64,000 nt of DNA, taken from the NCBI RefSeq assembly GCF_902859745.1, contig NZ_CADIJW010000024.1, forward strand, positions 1 to 64,000, in the 5' to 3' direction. Shown one piece after another: positions 20,142 to 28,504 of this stretch (the first letter of the stretch is position 1; the number at the start of each line of letters is the position of its first letter). The notes beneath the pieces were generated by a model, which worked only from the letters and a program-made list of their open reading frames with translations, searched no databases and was not told the DNA's origin. A program made the position numbers and the translations under genes. The DNA comes from Achromobacter dolens. GTDB lineage: Bacteria; Pseudomonadota; Gammaproteobacteria; Burkholderiales; Burkholderiaceae_B.

Positions 20142-21305
20142 ATGACCGCTGACCTCTCCACGATCACCTGCATCGAAGACCTGCGTGCGATTGCGCGCAA
20201 GCGCGTGCCGCGCATGTTCTACGACTACGCCGATTCGGGCGCCTGGACGGAAGGCACCTACCGCGCCAACGAAAGCGATTTCCAGAAGATCAAGCTGCGC
20301 CAGCGCGTGGCGGTGAACATGGAAGGCCGTTCGCTGCGCACCACGCTGGTGGGCCAGGACGCGGTGATGCCGCTGGCGATTTCGCCGACGGGCCTGACCG
20401 GCATGCAGCATGCCGATGGCGAGATCCTGGCGGCCAAGGCGGCGGCCGATTTCGGCGTGCCGTTCACGCTGTCGACCATGAGCATCTGCTCGCTGGAAGA
20501 CGTGGCGGCGGCCACCGGCAAGCCGTTCTGGTTCCAGCTCTACGTGATGCGCGACCGCGAGTTCGTCGGCAACCTGATCGACCGGGCCAAGGCGGCGGGC
20601 TGCTCGGCGCTGGTGCTGACGCTGGACCTGCAGATCCTGGGCCAGCGCCACAAGGACATCAAGAACGGGCTGTCGACGCCGCCCAAGCCGACGATCCGCA
20701 ACCTGATCAACCTGGCGACCAAGCCGCGCTGGTGCCTGGGCATGCTGGGCACCAAGCGCCGCACTTTCGGCAACATCGTCGGCCACGCCAAGGGCGTGAG
20801 CGACCTGTCGTCGCTGTCGTCGTGGACGGCCGAGCAGTTCGATCCGCGGTTGAGCTGGGACGATGTGGAATGGATCAAGCAGCGTTGGGGCGGCAAGCTG
20901 ATCATCAAGGGCATCCTGGATGTCGAGGATGCGCAGTTGGCGGCCAACAGCGGCGCGGATGCGCTGATCGTCAGCAACCACGGCGGGCGCCAGCTCGATG
21001 GCGCGATGTCGTCGATCGCGGCGCTGCCGTCGATCGCGGATGCGGTGGGGTCGAAGATCGAAGTGTGGATGGATGGCGGTGTGCGCTCGGGGCAGGACAT
21101 CCTCAAGGCGGTGGCGCTGGGCGCGCGCGGGGCGATGATCGGGCGGGCGTTCCTTTACGGCCTGGGCGCATATGGGCAGGCGGGCGTCAAGCGCGTGCTG
21201 GAGATCCTGTACAAGGAAATGGATACGACGATGGCGCTTTGCGGGCGGCGCAATATCGAAGTCGGGGATCGGAGCATCTTGCTGCCGGGGACTTATCCCG
21301 TTTGA
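20142..21305 (+). CDS. lldD: FMN-dependent alpha-hydroxy-acid dehydrogenase (L-lactate dehydrogenase type)
   Basis: A 387-residue member of the FMN alpha-hydroxy-acid oxidase family that oxidises L-lactate or a similar 2-hydroxy acid, normally at the inner membrane with quinone. The active-site signature SNHGGRQLD (278-286) contains the catalytic His280 and Arg283; Lys256 (LIIKGI) binds FMN and LTLDLQILGQR carries the Asp/Arg pair. The start MTADLSTITC at 20142 fits family length; the open frame extends upstream but without homology. It is followed by a terminator. Substrate could be another hydroxy acid. Confidence 0.88.
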   Translation: MTADLSTITCIEDLRAIARKRVPRMFYDYADSGAWTEGTYRANESDFQKIKLRQRVAVNMEGRSLRTTLVGQDAVMPLAISPTGLTGMQHADGEILAAKAAADFGVPFTLSTMSICSLEDVAAATGKPFWFQLYVMRDREFVGNLIDRAKAAGCSALVLTLDLQILGQRHKDIKNGLSTPPKPTIRNLINLATKPRWCLGMLGTKRRTFGNIVGHAKGVSDLSSLSSWTAEQFDPRLSWDDVEWIKQRWGGKLIIKGILDVEDAQLAANSGADALIVSNHGGRQLDGAMSSIAALPSIADAVGSKIEVWMDGGVRSGQDILKAVALGARGAMIGRAFLYGLGAYGQAGVKRVLEILYKEMDTTMALCGRRNIEVGDRSILLPGTYPV

Positions 21306-21325
21306 GCGTTTCTCTGATCGGCTGG

Positions 21326-21366
21326 AAGCCGGTGGGTCGCGGATTGCGGCTTGCCGGCTTTTTTGT
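21326..21366 (+). terminator. Rho-independent terminator after the dehydrogenase gene
   Basis: AAGCCGG (21326-21332) pairs with CCGGCTT (21354-21360), directly followed by TTTTG. The loop is long (21 bases) but contains further pairing. It is well placed 20 bases after the stop codon. Confidence 0.65.
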
Positions 21367-21412
21367 TTTCTTGCTTTGGGGTTTTTGCTTGGCGAGTCGT
21401 GCTTCGTAGGTC

Positions 21413-21577
21413 GGCCGGCGCGGCGAGGGGCGGGCGGGGCGCGCCTACGATTGCGGTCCGGAGCTTTCGCTCCGGACTGCCCCATCGTCATCCTCGTTGC
21501 CGCCTGAGGCGGCTGCCTACGGATTCCCTCGGGCGCATCTACACGGCGCGCCCCGCCCGCCCCTCGCCGCGCCGGCC
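21413..21577. repeat. Long inverted-repeat element, copy 1 (33-bp perfect arms, 99-nt core)
   Basis: The arms at 21413-21445 and 21545-21577 are perfect reverse complements over 33 bp; the left arm is G-rich. The 99-nt core begins TACGATTGCGGTCCGGAGC, forms an inner hairpin (GTCCGGAGC-TTTC-GCTCCGGAC), a second small hairpin (GCCGCC-TGA-GGCGGC), and ends GCGCATCTACAC. The same core, with quite different arms, recurs at 63602-63761. It sits between two convergent genes. It encodes no convincing protein and resembles no insertion sequence I know. Confidence 0.9.
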
Positions 21578-21639
21578 TGCGGGTGTCGAGAGTTGAGGCG
21601 TTGTTGGAGCGGAGGGGGCATGAAGAGTGTGTGTTGCCC

Positions 21640-21701
21640 GTCATGGCCGGCTGCGCGGGCAGCCGGCCATGACTTACGCGGTGTCTTGTGGTGGCGCGAT
21701 G
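21640..21701. repeat. GCGG-loop hairpin and conserved 22-nt tail, copy 1
   Basis: A 15-bp perfect stem (GTCATGGCCGGCTGC / GCAGCCGGCCATGAC) with loop GCGG occupies 21640-21673. Six bases later the segment 21680-21701 begins GGTGTCTTG and matches 63893-63914 at 18 of 22 positions. The same hairpin-tail order follows the second inverted-repeat element, so this looks like the downstream half of one composite repeat. No T-tract, so a simple terminator is unlikely. Confidence 0.75.
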
Positions 21702-21776
21702 TGCGCTGCGCGGCGTTGACGCGGGGCTGGGTTGGCCCGGCCTTGGGGGGGAGAGGGGGCGGTTTGGCTGGCCGTT

Positions 21777-22619
21777 TCAGTCGCGGTTGCCGGTTCCAAG
21801 GAATTGGCTGGGGCGTCTTAGCGCCGGGTCGAAGGGGTTGAGTTGGGCGCTGATGCCGGCGGCTTCGCGGCGCAGGATCTCTACGATGAGGGGCAGGCGT
21901 TCGTCGCTGATGCGTTCGACGGGGGCGGCGATGCTGAGGGCGGCGACGGTGACGCCGTTGGGGTCGTGCACGGGGACGGCGAGGCCGGCGATGTTGGGGA
22001 AGATGCCCTGGCCCTTGCTGCGGGCGTATTGGAGTTCCTGGCATTCCTTGATGCCGGCGCGCATCGAGATTTCGTCGACGAAGCCCAGGTGGTGCAGGCG
22101 CGGGATGTTGAAGCGCAGGACTTCCTCGCGTTCGGCTTCGGGCAGGTTGGCCAGCAGCAGCAGGCCGGCCTGGCCCAGGCCAAGCGGGACGCGGCCGCCG
22201 ATGTCGCCGGTGTGCGAGCGGACCGGGAAGGCGCCGTCGATGCGGTCCAGGCAGACGGCGTCGAAGCCGCTGCGCACCAGCAGGAAGATGGTGTCGTTGA
22301 GCATGCCGCTCAGGCGCAGCATGGCGGGACGGTAGATCGAACGCAGGGTCGATTGGTGGTTGCCGGCGTTGGCCGCGAGCGAGAAGAAGGCGACGGTGAG
22401 TTGGTAGCCCTTGCTCTGCGCGGGCTGTTCGACCATGCCCTCCTGCACCAGGCCCTGCAGCACGCGGTGCACGGTGGCCTGGGCCTGGCCGGTGCGGGCG
22501 GCGATGTCGGTCAGGCGCAATTTTTCGCCCTTGGCGTCGGACAGGACACGCAGCACGGCGAAGGCGCGTTGCAGGACGCCCTGGGCGCCGGCGTCGTCGG
22601 CGGCTTCTGATTTCTTCAT
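21777..22619 (-). CDS. IclR-family transcriptional regulator
   Basis: A 280-residue IclR regulator: N-terminal winged helix (VLQRAFAVLRVLSDAKGEKL, LTDIAARTGQAQATVHRVLQ) and a C-terminal effector-binding GAF-like domain ending PVHDPNGVTVAALSIAAP. It is divergent from the ABC-oxidase module A across 197 AT-rich bases and is the likely regulator of that operon. Family members usually repress catabolic genes until a small aromatic or organic acid binds; the effector here is unknown. Confidence 0.92.
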   Translation of the reverse strand: MKKSEAADDAGAQGVLQRAFAVLRVLSDAKGEKLRLTDIAARTGQAQATVHRVLQGLVQEGMVEQPAQSKGYQLTVAFFSLAANAGNHQSTLRSIYRPAMLRLSGMLNDTIFLLVRSGFDAVCLDRIDGAFPVRSHTGDIGGRVPLGLGQAGLLLLANLPEAEREEVLRFNIPRLHHLGFVDEISMRAGIKECQELQYARSKGQGIFPNIAGLAVPVHDPNGVTVAALSIAAPVERISDERLPLIVEILRREAAGISAQLNPFDPALRRPSQFLGTGNRD

Positions 22620-22626
22620 TGTTCAA

Positions 22627-22750
22627 TTCCGATAATCAAAATATACGACTGTATTTTTATCAGAAAATTCAGTTATACGGAAATAATAAGTAAAAAATTC
22701 GATTGTTCGGAAAACCCTAATTGACCGGCCTTTTCGGCCCCTCCTAGACT
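22627..22750 (+). promoter_or_regulatory. Module A promoter with candidate IclR half-sites
   Basis: An AT-rich stretch unlike its surroundings. A sigma70-type promoter toward module A is visible: TTGACC at 22721-22726 and TAGACT at 22745-22750, 18 bases apart. Three related half-sites share CGGAA: TTCCGATAAT (22627, inverted), GTTATACGGAAA (22672) and GATTGTTCGGAAAA (22701), the last just upstream of the -35 box. They are candidate IclR operators for both genes. Confidence 0.6.
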
Positions 22751-22816
22751 GCCCTGCATCGATTGCATCGCGGGCGGGTCCCGCGCACCGCGCCTTACCG
22801 GGCAGGGGGTTGGAAT

Positions 22817-23887
22817 ATGTCATTTCTGCGGCTGGACAACGTCTCCAAGAATTACGGCGACCTGCGGGTGGTCTCGGACCTGAGCCTGGCGGTCGAGAAA
22901 GGGGAATTCGTGTCCTTGCTGGGGCCGTCGGGCTGCGGCAAGACCACCACGCTGCAGATGATCGCGGGCTTTGCCGACGTGACGCGCGGCAGCATCACGC
23001 TCGATGGCCGCGACATCACCCATGCCAAGCCGAACACGCGCGGGCTGGGCATCGTGTTCCAGAGCTATGCGCTGTTTCCGCACCTGACGGTGGCGGACAA
23101 CGTGGCGTTCGGGCTGAAGATGCGCAAGGTCGAGCGCGCCGAGCGCCAGGCGCGGGTGCGCGAGGCGCTGGCGCTGGTGAAGCTGGACAAGCACGCCGAC
23201 CGCTTTCCGCGCGAGCTGTCGGGCGGGCAGCGGCAGCGGGTGGCGCTGGCGCGCGCGCTGGTGATCCGGCCGCCGGTGCTGCTGCTGGACGAGCCGTTGT
23301 CGAACCTGGACGCCAAGCTGCGCGAGGACATGCAGTTCGAGCTGCGCAGCATCCAGAAGCAGATCGGCACCACCACCGTGATGGTGACGCACGACCAGGC
23401 GGAGGCGCTGTCGATCAGCGACCGCGTGGTGGTGATGCAGGACGGCCGCGCCACGCAGGTGGATGCGCCCTACCGCATGTACGAGCATCCGCAGAGCGAG
23501 TTCATCTCGCGTTTCGTCGGCAAGACCAACCTGCTGCCGGGCCGCGTGACGCGCTGCGGCGCGCAGGCCGAGGTGGAGACCGGCGCGCTGCGCGTGCTGG
23601 TCGACGGCGCGGGGCTGCGCCATGGCGACAGTGTGCAGTTGTCGCTGCGGCCGGAGAAGCTGGTGCCGGTGCCGGCGGGCCAGGGCAAGCTGTCCTGTGT
23701 GGTCAGCACCCGCTACTTCCTGGGCAGCCAGTGGATGTACGGGCTGGATTCGCCGGTGGGGGCGCTGACGGTGCTGACGCCCAACGACGGCCGCCCGCCG
23801 CACGACGATGGCGAACAGATCGGCCTGGACTGGGCCGAGGGGGTGCTGCGCGTGCTGCCCGTCGCGGCCGTTGCCGAAGAGGCCTGA
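22817..23887 (+). CDS. Polyamine-type ABC transporter ATP-binding protein (module A)
   Basis: A 356-residue ATPase of the PotA/FbpC group. Walker A is GPSGCGKTT, the signature LSGGQRQRVALARAL, Walker B LLLDEPLSNLDAKL, and the switch VTHDQAEAL. After about residue 240 a TOBE-type C-terminal domain follows (FVGKTNLLPG). The start MSFLRLDNVSKNYGD is chosen over an upstream frame extension because GGGGGTTGGA precedes it and family alignment begins there. It is the first gene of module A; the permease start overlaps closely (ATG two bases after the stop). Confidence 0.92.
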   Translation: MSFLRLDNVSKNYGDLRVVSDLSLAVEKGEFVSLLGPSGCGKTTTLQMIAGFADVTRGSITLDGRDITHAKPNTRGLGIVFQSYALFPHLTVADNVAFGLKMRKVERAERQARVREALALVKLDKHADRFPRELSGGQRQRVALARALVIRPPVLLLDEPLSNLDAKLREDMQFELRSIQKQIGTTTVMVTHDQAEALSISDRVVVMQDGRATQVDAPYRMYEHPQSEFISRFVGKTNLLPGRVTRCGAQAEVETGALRVLVDGAGLRHGDSVQLSLRPEKLVPVPAGQGKLSCVVSTRYFLGSQWMYGLDSPVGALTVLTPNDGRPPHDDGEQIGLDWAEGVLRVLPVAAVAEEA

Positions 23888-23888
23888 C

Positions 23889-24776
23889 ATGGCGACGCTG
23901 ACCCAACCCGGCGCCGCCAGCGCGCCCAAGCCGCGCACCGACGGGCTGCTGGCCATCCTCGGTTCGATTCCGCTGGCGATCGTGTTCCTGACGCTGGTGC
24001 TGACGCCGCTGGCGTTGACGCTGGTGCTGTCGTTCCGTCCGTTCGATTACAGCGCGGGCATCCTGCCCGGGCACACCTTCGAACACTACCTGGCGGTGGT
24101 GACCGACGGCTATTTCCTGGAGATCTTCTGGCGCACGTTCTGGATCGCGGGCGTGACCACGCTGATCTGCGTGCTGATCGGCGCGCCCGAGGCCTACATC
24201 CTGTCGCGCATGGGCAAGCCGTGGCGCTCGATCTTCCTGCTGGTGGTGCTGTCGCCGCTCTTGATCTCGCTGGTGGTGCGCGCCTTCGGCTGGAGCATGC
24301 TGCTGGGGCCGGGCGGGGCCATCGGCCGCGCGGCCGCGGCGCTGGGCCTGGGGCCGTTGCTGTACACGCCTACCGCCGTCATCATCGGCCTGGTGCACGT
24401 GATGCTGCCGTTCATGGTGATCCCGGTGTGGACCTCGCTGCAGAAGCTGGACCCGACCGTGGAGCACGCGGCGCTGTCGCTCAACGCCTCGCGCTTGCAG
24501 ACGCTGCTGCGCATCGTGCTGCCGCAGGCCATGCCGGGCATCCTGTCGGGCAGCCTGATCGTGTTCGGGCTGTCGGCCAGTTCGTTCGCGATTCCCGCGC
24601 TGCTGGGCGGACGCCGCCTGAAGATGGTGGCCACGGTGGTCTACGACGAATTCCTGACCGAATTGAACTGGCCGCTGGGCGCGGCCATCGCCATCGTGCT
24701 GCTGGTGGTCAACGTCGTCATCATGATGGCGTACAACCGCGTGGTGGAACGTTCCTACCGGCGCAGCCTGGGTTGA
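23889..24776 (+). CDS. Polyamine-type ABC permease, PotB-like (module A)
   Basis: A 295-residue permease with about six membrane helices. The EAA loop is at EHAALSLNASRLQTLLRIVL followed by PQAMPG, and LGGRRLKMVATVVYDEF is typical of the PotB subgroup. The short polar N-terminus (MATLTQPGAASAPKPRTDG) precedes the first helix. It starts one base after the ATPase stop, implying coupled translation. Confidence 0.9.
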   Translation: MATLTQPGAASAPKPRTDGLLAILGSIPLAIVFLTLVLTPLALTLVLSFRPFDYSAGILPGHTFEHYLAVVTDGYFLEIFWRTFWIAGVTTLICVLIGAPEAYILSRMGKPWRSIFLLVVLSPLLISLVVRAFGWSMLLGPGGAIGRAAAALGLGPLLYTPTAVIIGLVHVMLPFMVIPVWTSLQKLDPTVEHAALSLNASRLQTLLRIVLPQAMPGILSGSLIVFGLSASSFAIPALLGGRRLKMVATVVYDEFLTELNWPLGAAIAIVLLVVNVVIMMAYNRVVERSYRRSLG

Positions 24777-24791
24777 GCGAGGACAGCGATC

Positions 24792-25586
24792 ATGCAGAAA
24801 AACGGTCCCTTCGCTCTCCTCTTCAATGCCCTGGTGGTGCTGTTCGTGCTGGCGCCGCTGGCCATCGTGTGCCTGGTGGCGTTCACGCCCGAGTCGACGC
24901 TGACGGTGCCGACCACGCAGTTTTCGCTGCGCTGGTTCCACGCGGTGTTCGAGCATCCCAACTTCATGCAGGCGTTCAAGAACAGCCTGTGGCTGGCGTT
25001 CCTGTCGGCCAGCATCGCCGTGTGCCTGGCGGTGCCGGCGGCCATCGCCATTACGCGTTACCGCTTTCCGGGACGCGATGCGCTCAACGGCCTGTTCCTG
25101 TCGCCGCTGATGATCCCGCACCTGGTGCTGGGCGTGGCGCTGCTGCGCTTTTTCGCGCTGTTGGGCACGACCGGCAGCTTCGGCTGGCTGGTGTTCAGCC
25201 ACGTGGTGGTGATCACGCCGTATGTGATGCGGCTGGTGATCGGCGCGCTGGTGGGCTTTGACCGCTCGGTCGAGCATGCCGCGCTGTCGCTGGGCGCGAG
25301 CCGCGCCACGGTGTTCTTCCAGGTGACGCTGCCGCTCATCATTCCGGGCGTGTCGGGCGGCTGGCTGCTGGCCTTCATCAACAGTTTCGACGAGCTGACC
25401 ATGTCGGTGTTCATCACCGCGCCGTCGACCATCACGCTGCCGGTGCGCATGTACATGTACGCCACCGAGTCGATCGACCCGATGATGGCGGCCGTGTCGG
25501 CGCTGGTGATCGGCCTGACCGCGGTGACCATGCTGCTGCTGGACCGTGTCTACGGCCTGGACCGCGTGCTGGTGGGACAGAAATGA
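24792..25586 (+). CDS. Polyamine-type ABC permease, PotC-like (module A)
   Basis: A 264-residue partner permease. The N-terminal helix LLFNALVVLFVLAPLAIVCL, the EAA loop EHAALSLGASRATVFFQVTL and the FDELTMSVFITAPSTITLPV segment are characteristic of PotC-like proteins. GAGGA precedes the start. Together with the ATPase, the PotB-like protein and the binding protein at 28501 it completes the module A importer. Confidence 0.9.
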   Translation: MQKNGPFALLFNALVVLFVLAPLAIVCLVAFTPESTLTVPTTQFSLRWFHAVFEHPNFMQAFKNSLWLAFLSASIAVCLAVPAAIAITRYRFPGRDALNGLFLSPLMIPHLVLGVALLRFFALLGTTGSFGWLVFSHVVVITPYVMRLVIGALVGFDRSVEHAALSLGASRATVFFQVTLPLIIPGVSGGWLLAFINSFDELTMSVFITAPSTITLPVRMYMYATESIDPMMAAVSALVIGLTAVTMLLLDRVYGLDRVLVGQK

Positions 25587-25623
25587 CGATCACGCCGGGT
25601 ACGCAACGGGAGACCCCGCCATC

Positions 25624-25953
25624 ATGGCAATACTGAAACGCCTGGCCGAATCGGCCCGGCCCGCCGTCGCCTTCACGCTGGACGGCAAACCCTGCAGCGC
25701 GCTGGCCGGCGATACCGTGCTGACGGCGGTGCTGACGCAGGCCGAACGCCTGCGCGTCTCGGAATTCGGCGGCGGGCCGCGCGCCGGCTTCTGCATGATG
25801 GGCGCCTGCCAGGACTGCTGGATGCAGCGCGAGGACGGCACGCGGCTGCGCGCCTGTTCCACCTACATCGAAGCGGGCATGCGCCTGCGCAGCGCGCCGC
25901 CGCGCGCCGAGCAGGTGCCGGGCACGCTGGCGGCGGAGGGCGAGGCATCATGA
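25624..25953 (+). CDS. [2Fe-2S] small subunit of flavoprotein oxidase (module A)
   Basis: A 109-residue ferredoxin-like subunit. Cys57, Cys62, Cys65 and Cys78 (CMMGACQDC...C) have the spacing of the plant-type [2Fe-2S] centre found in HcnA and in small subunits of opine and sarcosine-type oxidases. The start MAILKRLAES at 25624 is preceded by GGGAGAC. It overlaps the FAD subunit gene by four bases. Its likely role is electron transfer between the two FAD subunits or to quinone. Confidence 0.87.
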   Translation: MAILKRLAESARPAVAFTLDGKPCSALAGDTVLTAVLTQAERLRVSEFGGGPRAGFCMMGACQDCWMQREDGTRLRACSTYIEAGMRLRSAPPRAEQVPGTLAAEGEAS

Positions 25954-27335
25954 ACCTGATCCTGCCCGTGATCGTGGGCGCCGGCCCCGCCGGCATCCGC
26001 GCCGCGCAGACGCTGGCGGCCCAGGGCCTGCGGCCGGTGGTGCTGGACGAGGCGCCGCGCGCCGGCGGCCAGATCTACCGCCAGCCGCCGCCGGGCTTCG
26101 CGCGATCCAAGGCGGCGTTGTACGGCTTCGAGCACCGCAAGGCCGATGCGCTGCACCGCAAGATGGACGAGCTGGCGCCGCAACTGGACTACCGGCCCGG
26201 CAGCCTGGTGTGGAACGCCGAAGGCAAGACGCTCGATGTGCTGCGCGACGGCAAGAGCGCGCCCGTGCCCTACACCCATTTGATCCTGGCCACCGGCGCC
26301 ACCGACCGCGTGCTGCCGTTCCCGGGCTGGCTGACGCCGGGCGTGTACACGCTGGGCGGTTCGCAGGTGGCGTTGAAGCACCAGGGCTGCGCCATCGGCG
26401 AGCGCGTCGCGTTCCTGGGCACCGGCCCCCTGCTCTATCTGGTCGCCTATCAGTACGCCAAGGCCGGCGCCCGTGTTGTCGCGGTGCTGGATACCTCGCG
26501 CTTCGCCGACCGCCTGGCGGCCTTGCCCGCCATGTTGCGCGCGCCGGGCCTGCTGGCCAAGGGGCTGTACTACATGGCCTGGCTGCGCGCGCATGGCGTG
26601 CCGATGGCCAGCGGCGTGCGGCCGGTGCGGGCCGAGGGCGAGACGCGCGTCACCGGGCTGGTCTACCGCCAGGGATCGCGGCAGCGGCGCGTCGATTGCG
26701 ATGCCTTGGGCTACGGCCTGTCGCTGCGCTCCGAAACGCAACTGGCCAGCCTGGCGGGCTGCCAGTTCATTTTCAACGCGCGTGACCGTGCCTGGACGCC
26801 GCGCCTGGACGCGGCTGGACGCAGCAGCGTGGCCGGCGTGTACGTGGCCGGCGACGGCGCCGGCATCGGCGGCGCCGACGCGGCCGAGCTCGCCGGCGAG
26901 CGCGCCGCGCTCGCCTTGCTGGAGGATGCGGGCCATGCGCAGCCGGCGCAGCGGGCGCGCGAACTCGAAGCCCGCCTGGCCGCCAACGGCCGCGTGCGCG
27001 ACGCGCTCGAACGCGCCTTTCCGTTTCCCGAGGATTGGGCCGCCGACATCGCCGACGACACCGTGGTGTGCCGCTGCGAGGAAGTCACCGCCGGCACGTT
27101 GCGCGCGGCGGTCCACGGCACCGGCGCGCGCGAACTGAACCGCCTGAAGGCGCTGACGCGTGTCGGCATGGGACGCTGCCAGGGCCGCATGTGCGGCGCC
27201 GGCGCGGCCGAAGTGCTGGCGCAGGCCTGCGGCGCCGGGCCAGACGGCGTCGGCCGCCTGCGTGGCCAGCCGCCGGTCAAGCCGATCCCTGTGGATATCG
27301 TCTGTCTCGACCGCACGGAGAAGGCCGCGCCATGA
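25950..27335 (+). CDS. FAD/NAD(P)-type oxidase subunit with BFD iron-sulfur tail (module A)
   Basis: A 461-residue flavoprotein like HcnB and the A subunit of opine oxidase. The FAD motif is VGAGPAG (9-15), a second nucleotide-binding GTGP is at 157-160, and VAGDGAGIGG (299-308) closes the FAD site. The C-terminal BFD-like domain carries Cys374, Cys376, Cys410 and Cys415 (CRCEE...CQGRMC), a second [2Fe-2S] centre. It overlaps both neighbours by four bases, as expected for subunits of one complex. Confidence 0.9.
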   Translation: MNLILPVIVGAGPAGIRAAQTLAAQGLRPVVLDEAPRAGGQIYRQPPPGFARSKAALYGFEHRKADALHRKMDELAPQLDYRPGSLVWNAEGKTLDVLRDGKSAPVPYTHLILATGATDRVLPFPGWLTPGVYTLGGSQVALKHQGCAIGERVAFLGTGPLLYLVAYQYAKAGARVVAVLDTSRFADRLAALPAMLRAPGLLAKGLYYMAWLRAHGVPMASGVRPVRAEGETRVTGLVYRQGSRQRRVDCDALGYGLSLRSETQLASLAGCQFIFNARDRAWTPRLDAAGRSSVAGVYVAGDGAGIGGADAAELAGERAALALLEDAGHAQPAQRARELEARLAANGRVRDALERAFPFPEDWAADIADDTVVCRCEEVTAGTLRAAVHGTGARELNRLKALTRVGMGRCQGRMCGAGAAEVLAQACGAGPDGVGRLRGQPPVKPIPVDIVCLDRTEKAAP

Positions 27336-28504
27336 CCGAACGCATCGACACCGAAGTCGCCATTCTCGGCGGCGGCATCGTCGGCGGCAGCGCCGCGCTG
27401 TTCCTGCGCCGGCTGGGCGTGCCGGTGGTGCTGCTGGAGGCCGCGCTGTGCGGCGCCCGCGCCAGCGGCGTCAACTACGGCGGCGTGCGCCGCCAGGGCC
27501 GTGGCCTGGAGCAGATGCCGCTGGCGCGCCGCGCGCACGAGCTTTGGGGCCAGTTGCCGCAACTGATCGGCATCGACGGCGAATACGTGCGCTCGGGCCA
27601 CTTGAAGTTGGCGTGCTCGAATGCGGACCTGGACGCCTTGCACGCCTATCGCGCGCAGACCCGTGGCTTCGGCATGAACCTCGAAATGCTGGACCGCGCC
27701 GCCCTGGCGCGGCGCTTCGGCTGGCTGGGCGCGCACGTGGTGGGCGGCTCGTTCTGCCCCGAGGATGGCCACGCCAACCCGCGCCTGGTGTCGCCGGCTT
27801 TCGGCCGCGCCGCCCGCGCGCTGGGCGCCGATGTGCGCGAAGGCACCCCCGTCACGCAGGCCATCCACGACGGCGACCGCTTTATCCTGCGCGCCGGCGA
27901 CGCGCTGGAGGTGCGTTCGCGCTTCCTGCTCAATTGCGCCGGCGCCTGGGCCGGACGCTTCGCGCAGGATTTCGGCGAAACCGTGCCCGAGACCGCGATC
28001 CATCCGCTGATGATGGTGACCGAGCCGCTGCCGCTGTTCATGGATGTCAGCCTCGGCATGCAGGGCGGCGGCATCTACGCGCGCCAGGTGGCGCGCGGCA
28101 ACTGCGTCATCGGTGGGGGCCGCGCCGTGTCCGCCGGCCCCGATTACGCCCGTCCCGGCCGCGAGGCGCTGGGCCCGCTGATGGCCAACGCCGCGCGCCT
28201 GCTGCCGCCATTGCGCGGCGCGCAGGTCATCCGCTTCTGGACCGGGGTCGAGGGCAACATGCCCGACCACAACCCGGTGCTGGGCCCCAGCGCCACCGTG
28301 CCGGGCCTGTTCCATGCCTTCGGCCTGTCCGGCGCGGGCTTCCAGATCGGCCCCGCCGTGGGCGAAGTGCTTTCCGAACTGGTCGTTAACGGCCGGTCTT
28401 CCATTCCCATCGACGCCTTCGGCATCGGACGATACACGGGGGCCGCTCACGGCCCCGTGGCTCGGTTGGGGCCTGTTCGTGAGCAAACGCTGGAGTCACC
28501 ATGA
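27332..28504 (+). CDS. DadA-like FAD oxidoreductase subunit (module A)
   Basis: A 390-residue DAO/DadA-fold flavoprotein, equivalent to HcnC or the B subunit of opine oxidase. The FAD motif GGGIVGGSAALFLRRLG lies near the N-terminus (start MTERIDTEVAIL), and GLSGAGFQIGPAVGEVLSEL is the C-terminal FAD contact. It shares ATGA overlaps with both the upstream FAD subunit and the downstream binding-protein gene. In this enzyme family the DadA-like subunit oxidises the C-N bond of a secondary amine or N-substituted amino acid; substrate here unknown. Confidence 0.9.
   Translation: MTERIDTEVAILGGGIVGGSAALFLRRLGVPVVLLEAALCGARASGVNYGGVRRQGRGLEQMPLARRAHELWGQLPQLIGIDGEYVRSGHLKLACSNADLDALHAYRAQTRGFGMNLEMLDRAALARRFGWLGAHVVGGSFCPEDGHANPRLVSPAFGRAARALGADVREGTPVTQAIHDGDRFILRAGDALEVRSRFLLNCAGAWAGRFAQDFGETVPETAIHPLMMVTEPLPLFMDVSLGMQGGGIYARQVARGNCVIGGGRAVSAGPDYARPGREALGPLMANAARLLPPLRGAQVIRFWTGVEGNMPDHNPVLGPSATVPGLFHAFGLSGAGFQIGPAVGEVLSELVVNGRSSIPIDAFGIGRYTGAAHGPVARLGPVREQTLESP

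Noticed and set aside
21413-21577. Interpretation of copy 1 as a simple rho-independent terminator
   Set aside because: No T-tract follows the arms, a proper terminator already lies at 21326-21366, and the 99-nt conserved core would be unexplained.
18474-21644. Minus-strand open frame of more than 1000 codons
   Set aside because: It spans four clear features on the plus or minus strand in other frames, with Arg/Ala/Gln-rich low-complexity translation; a shadow of GC-rich coding DNA.
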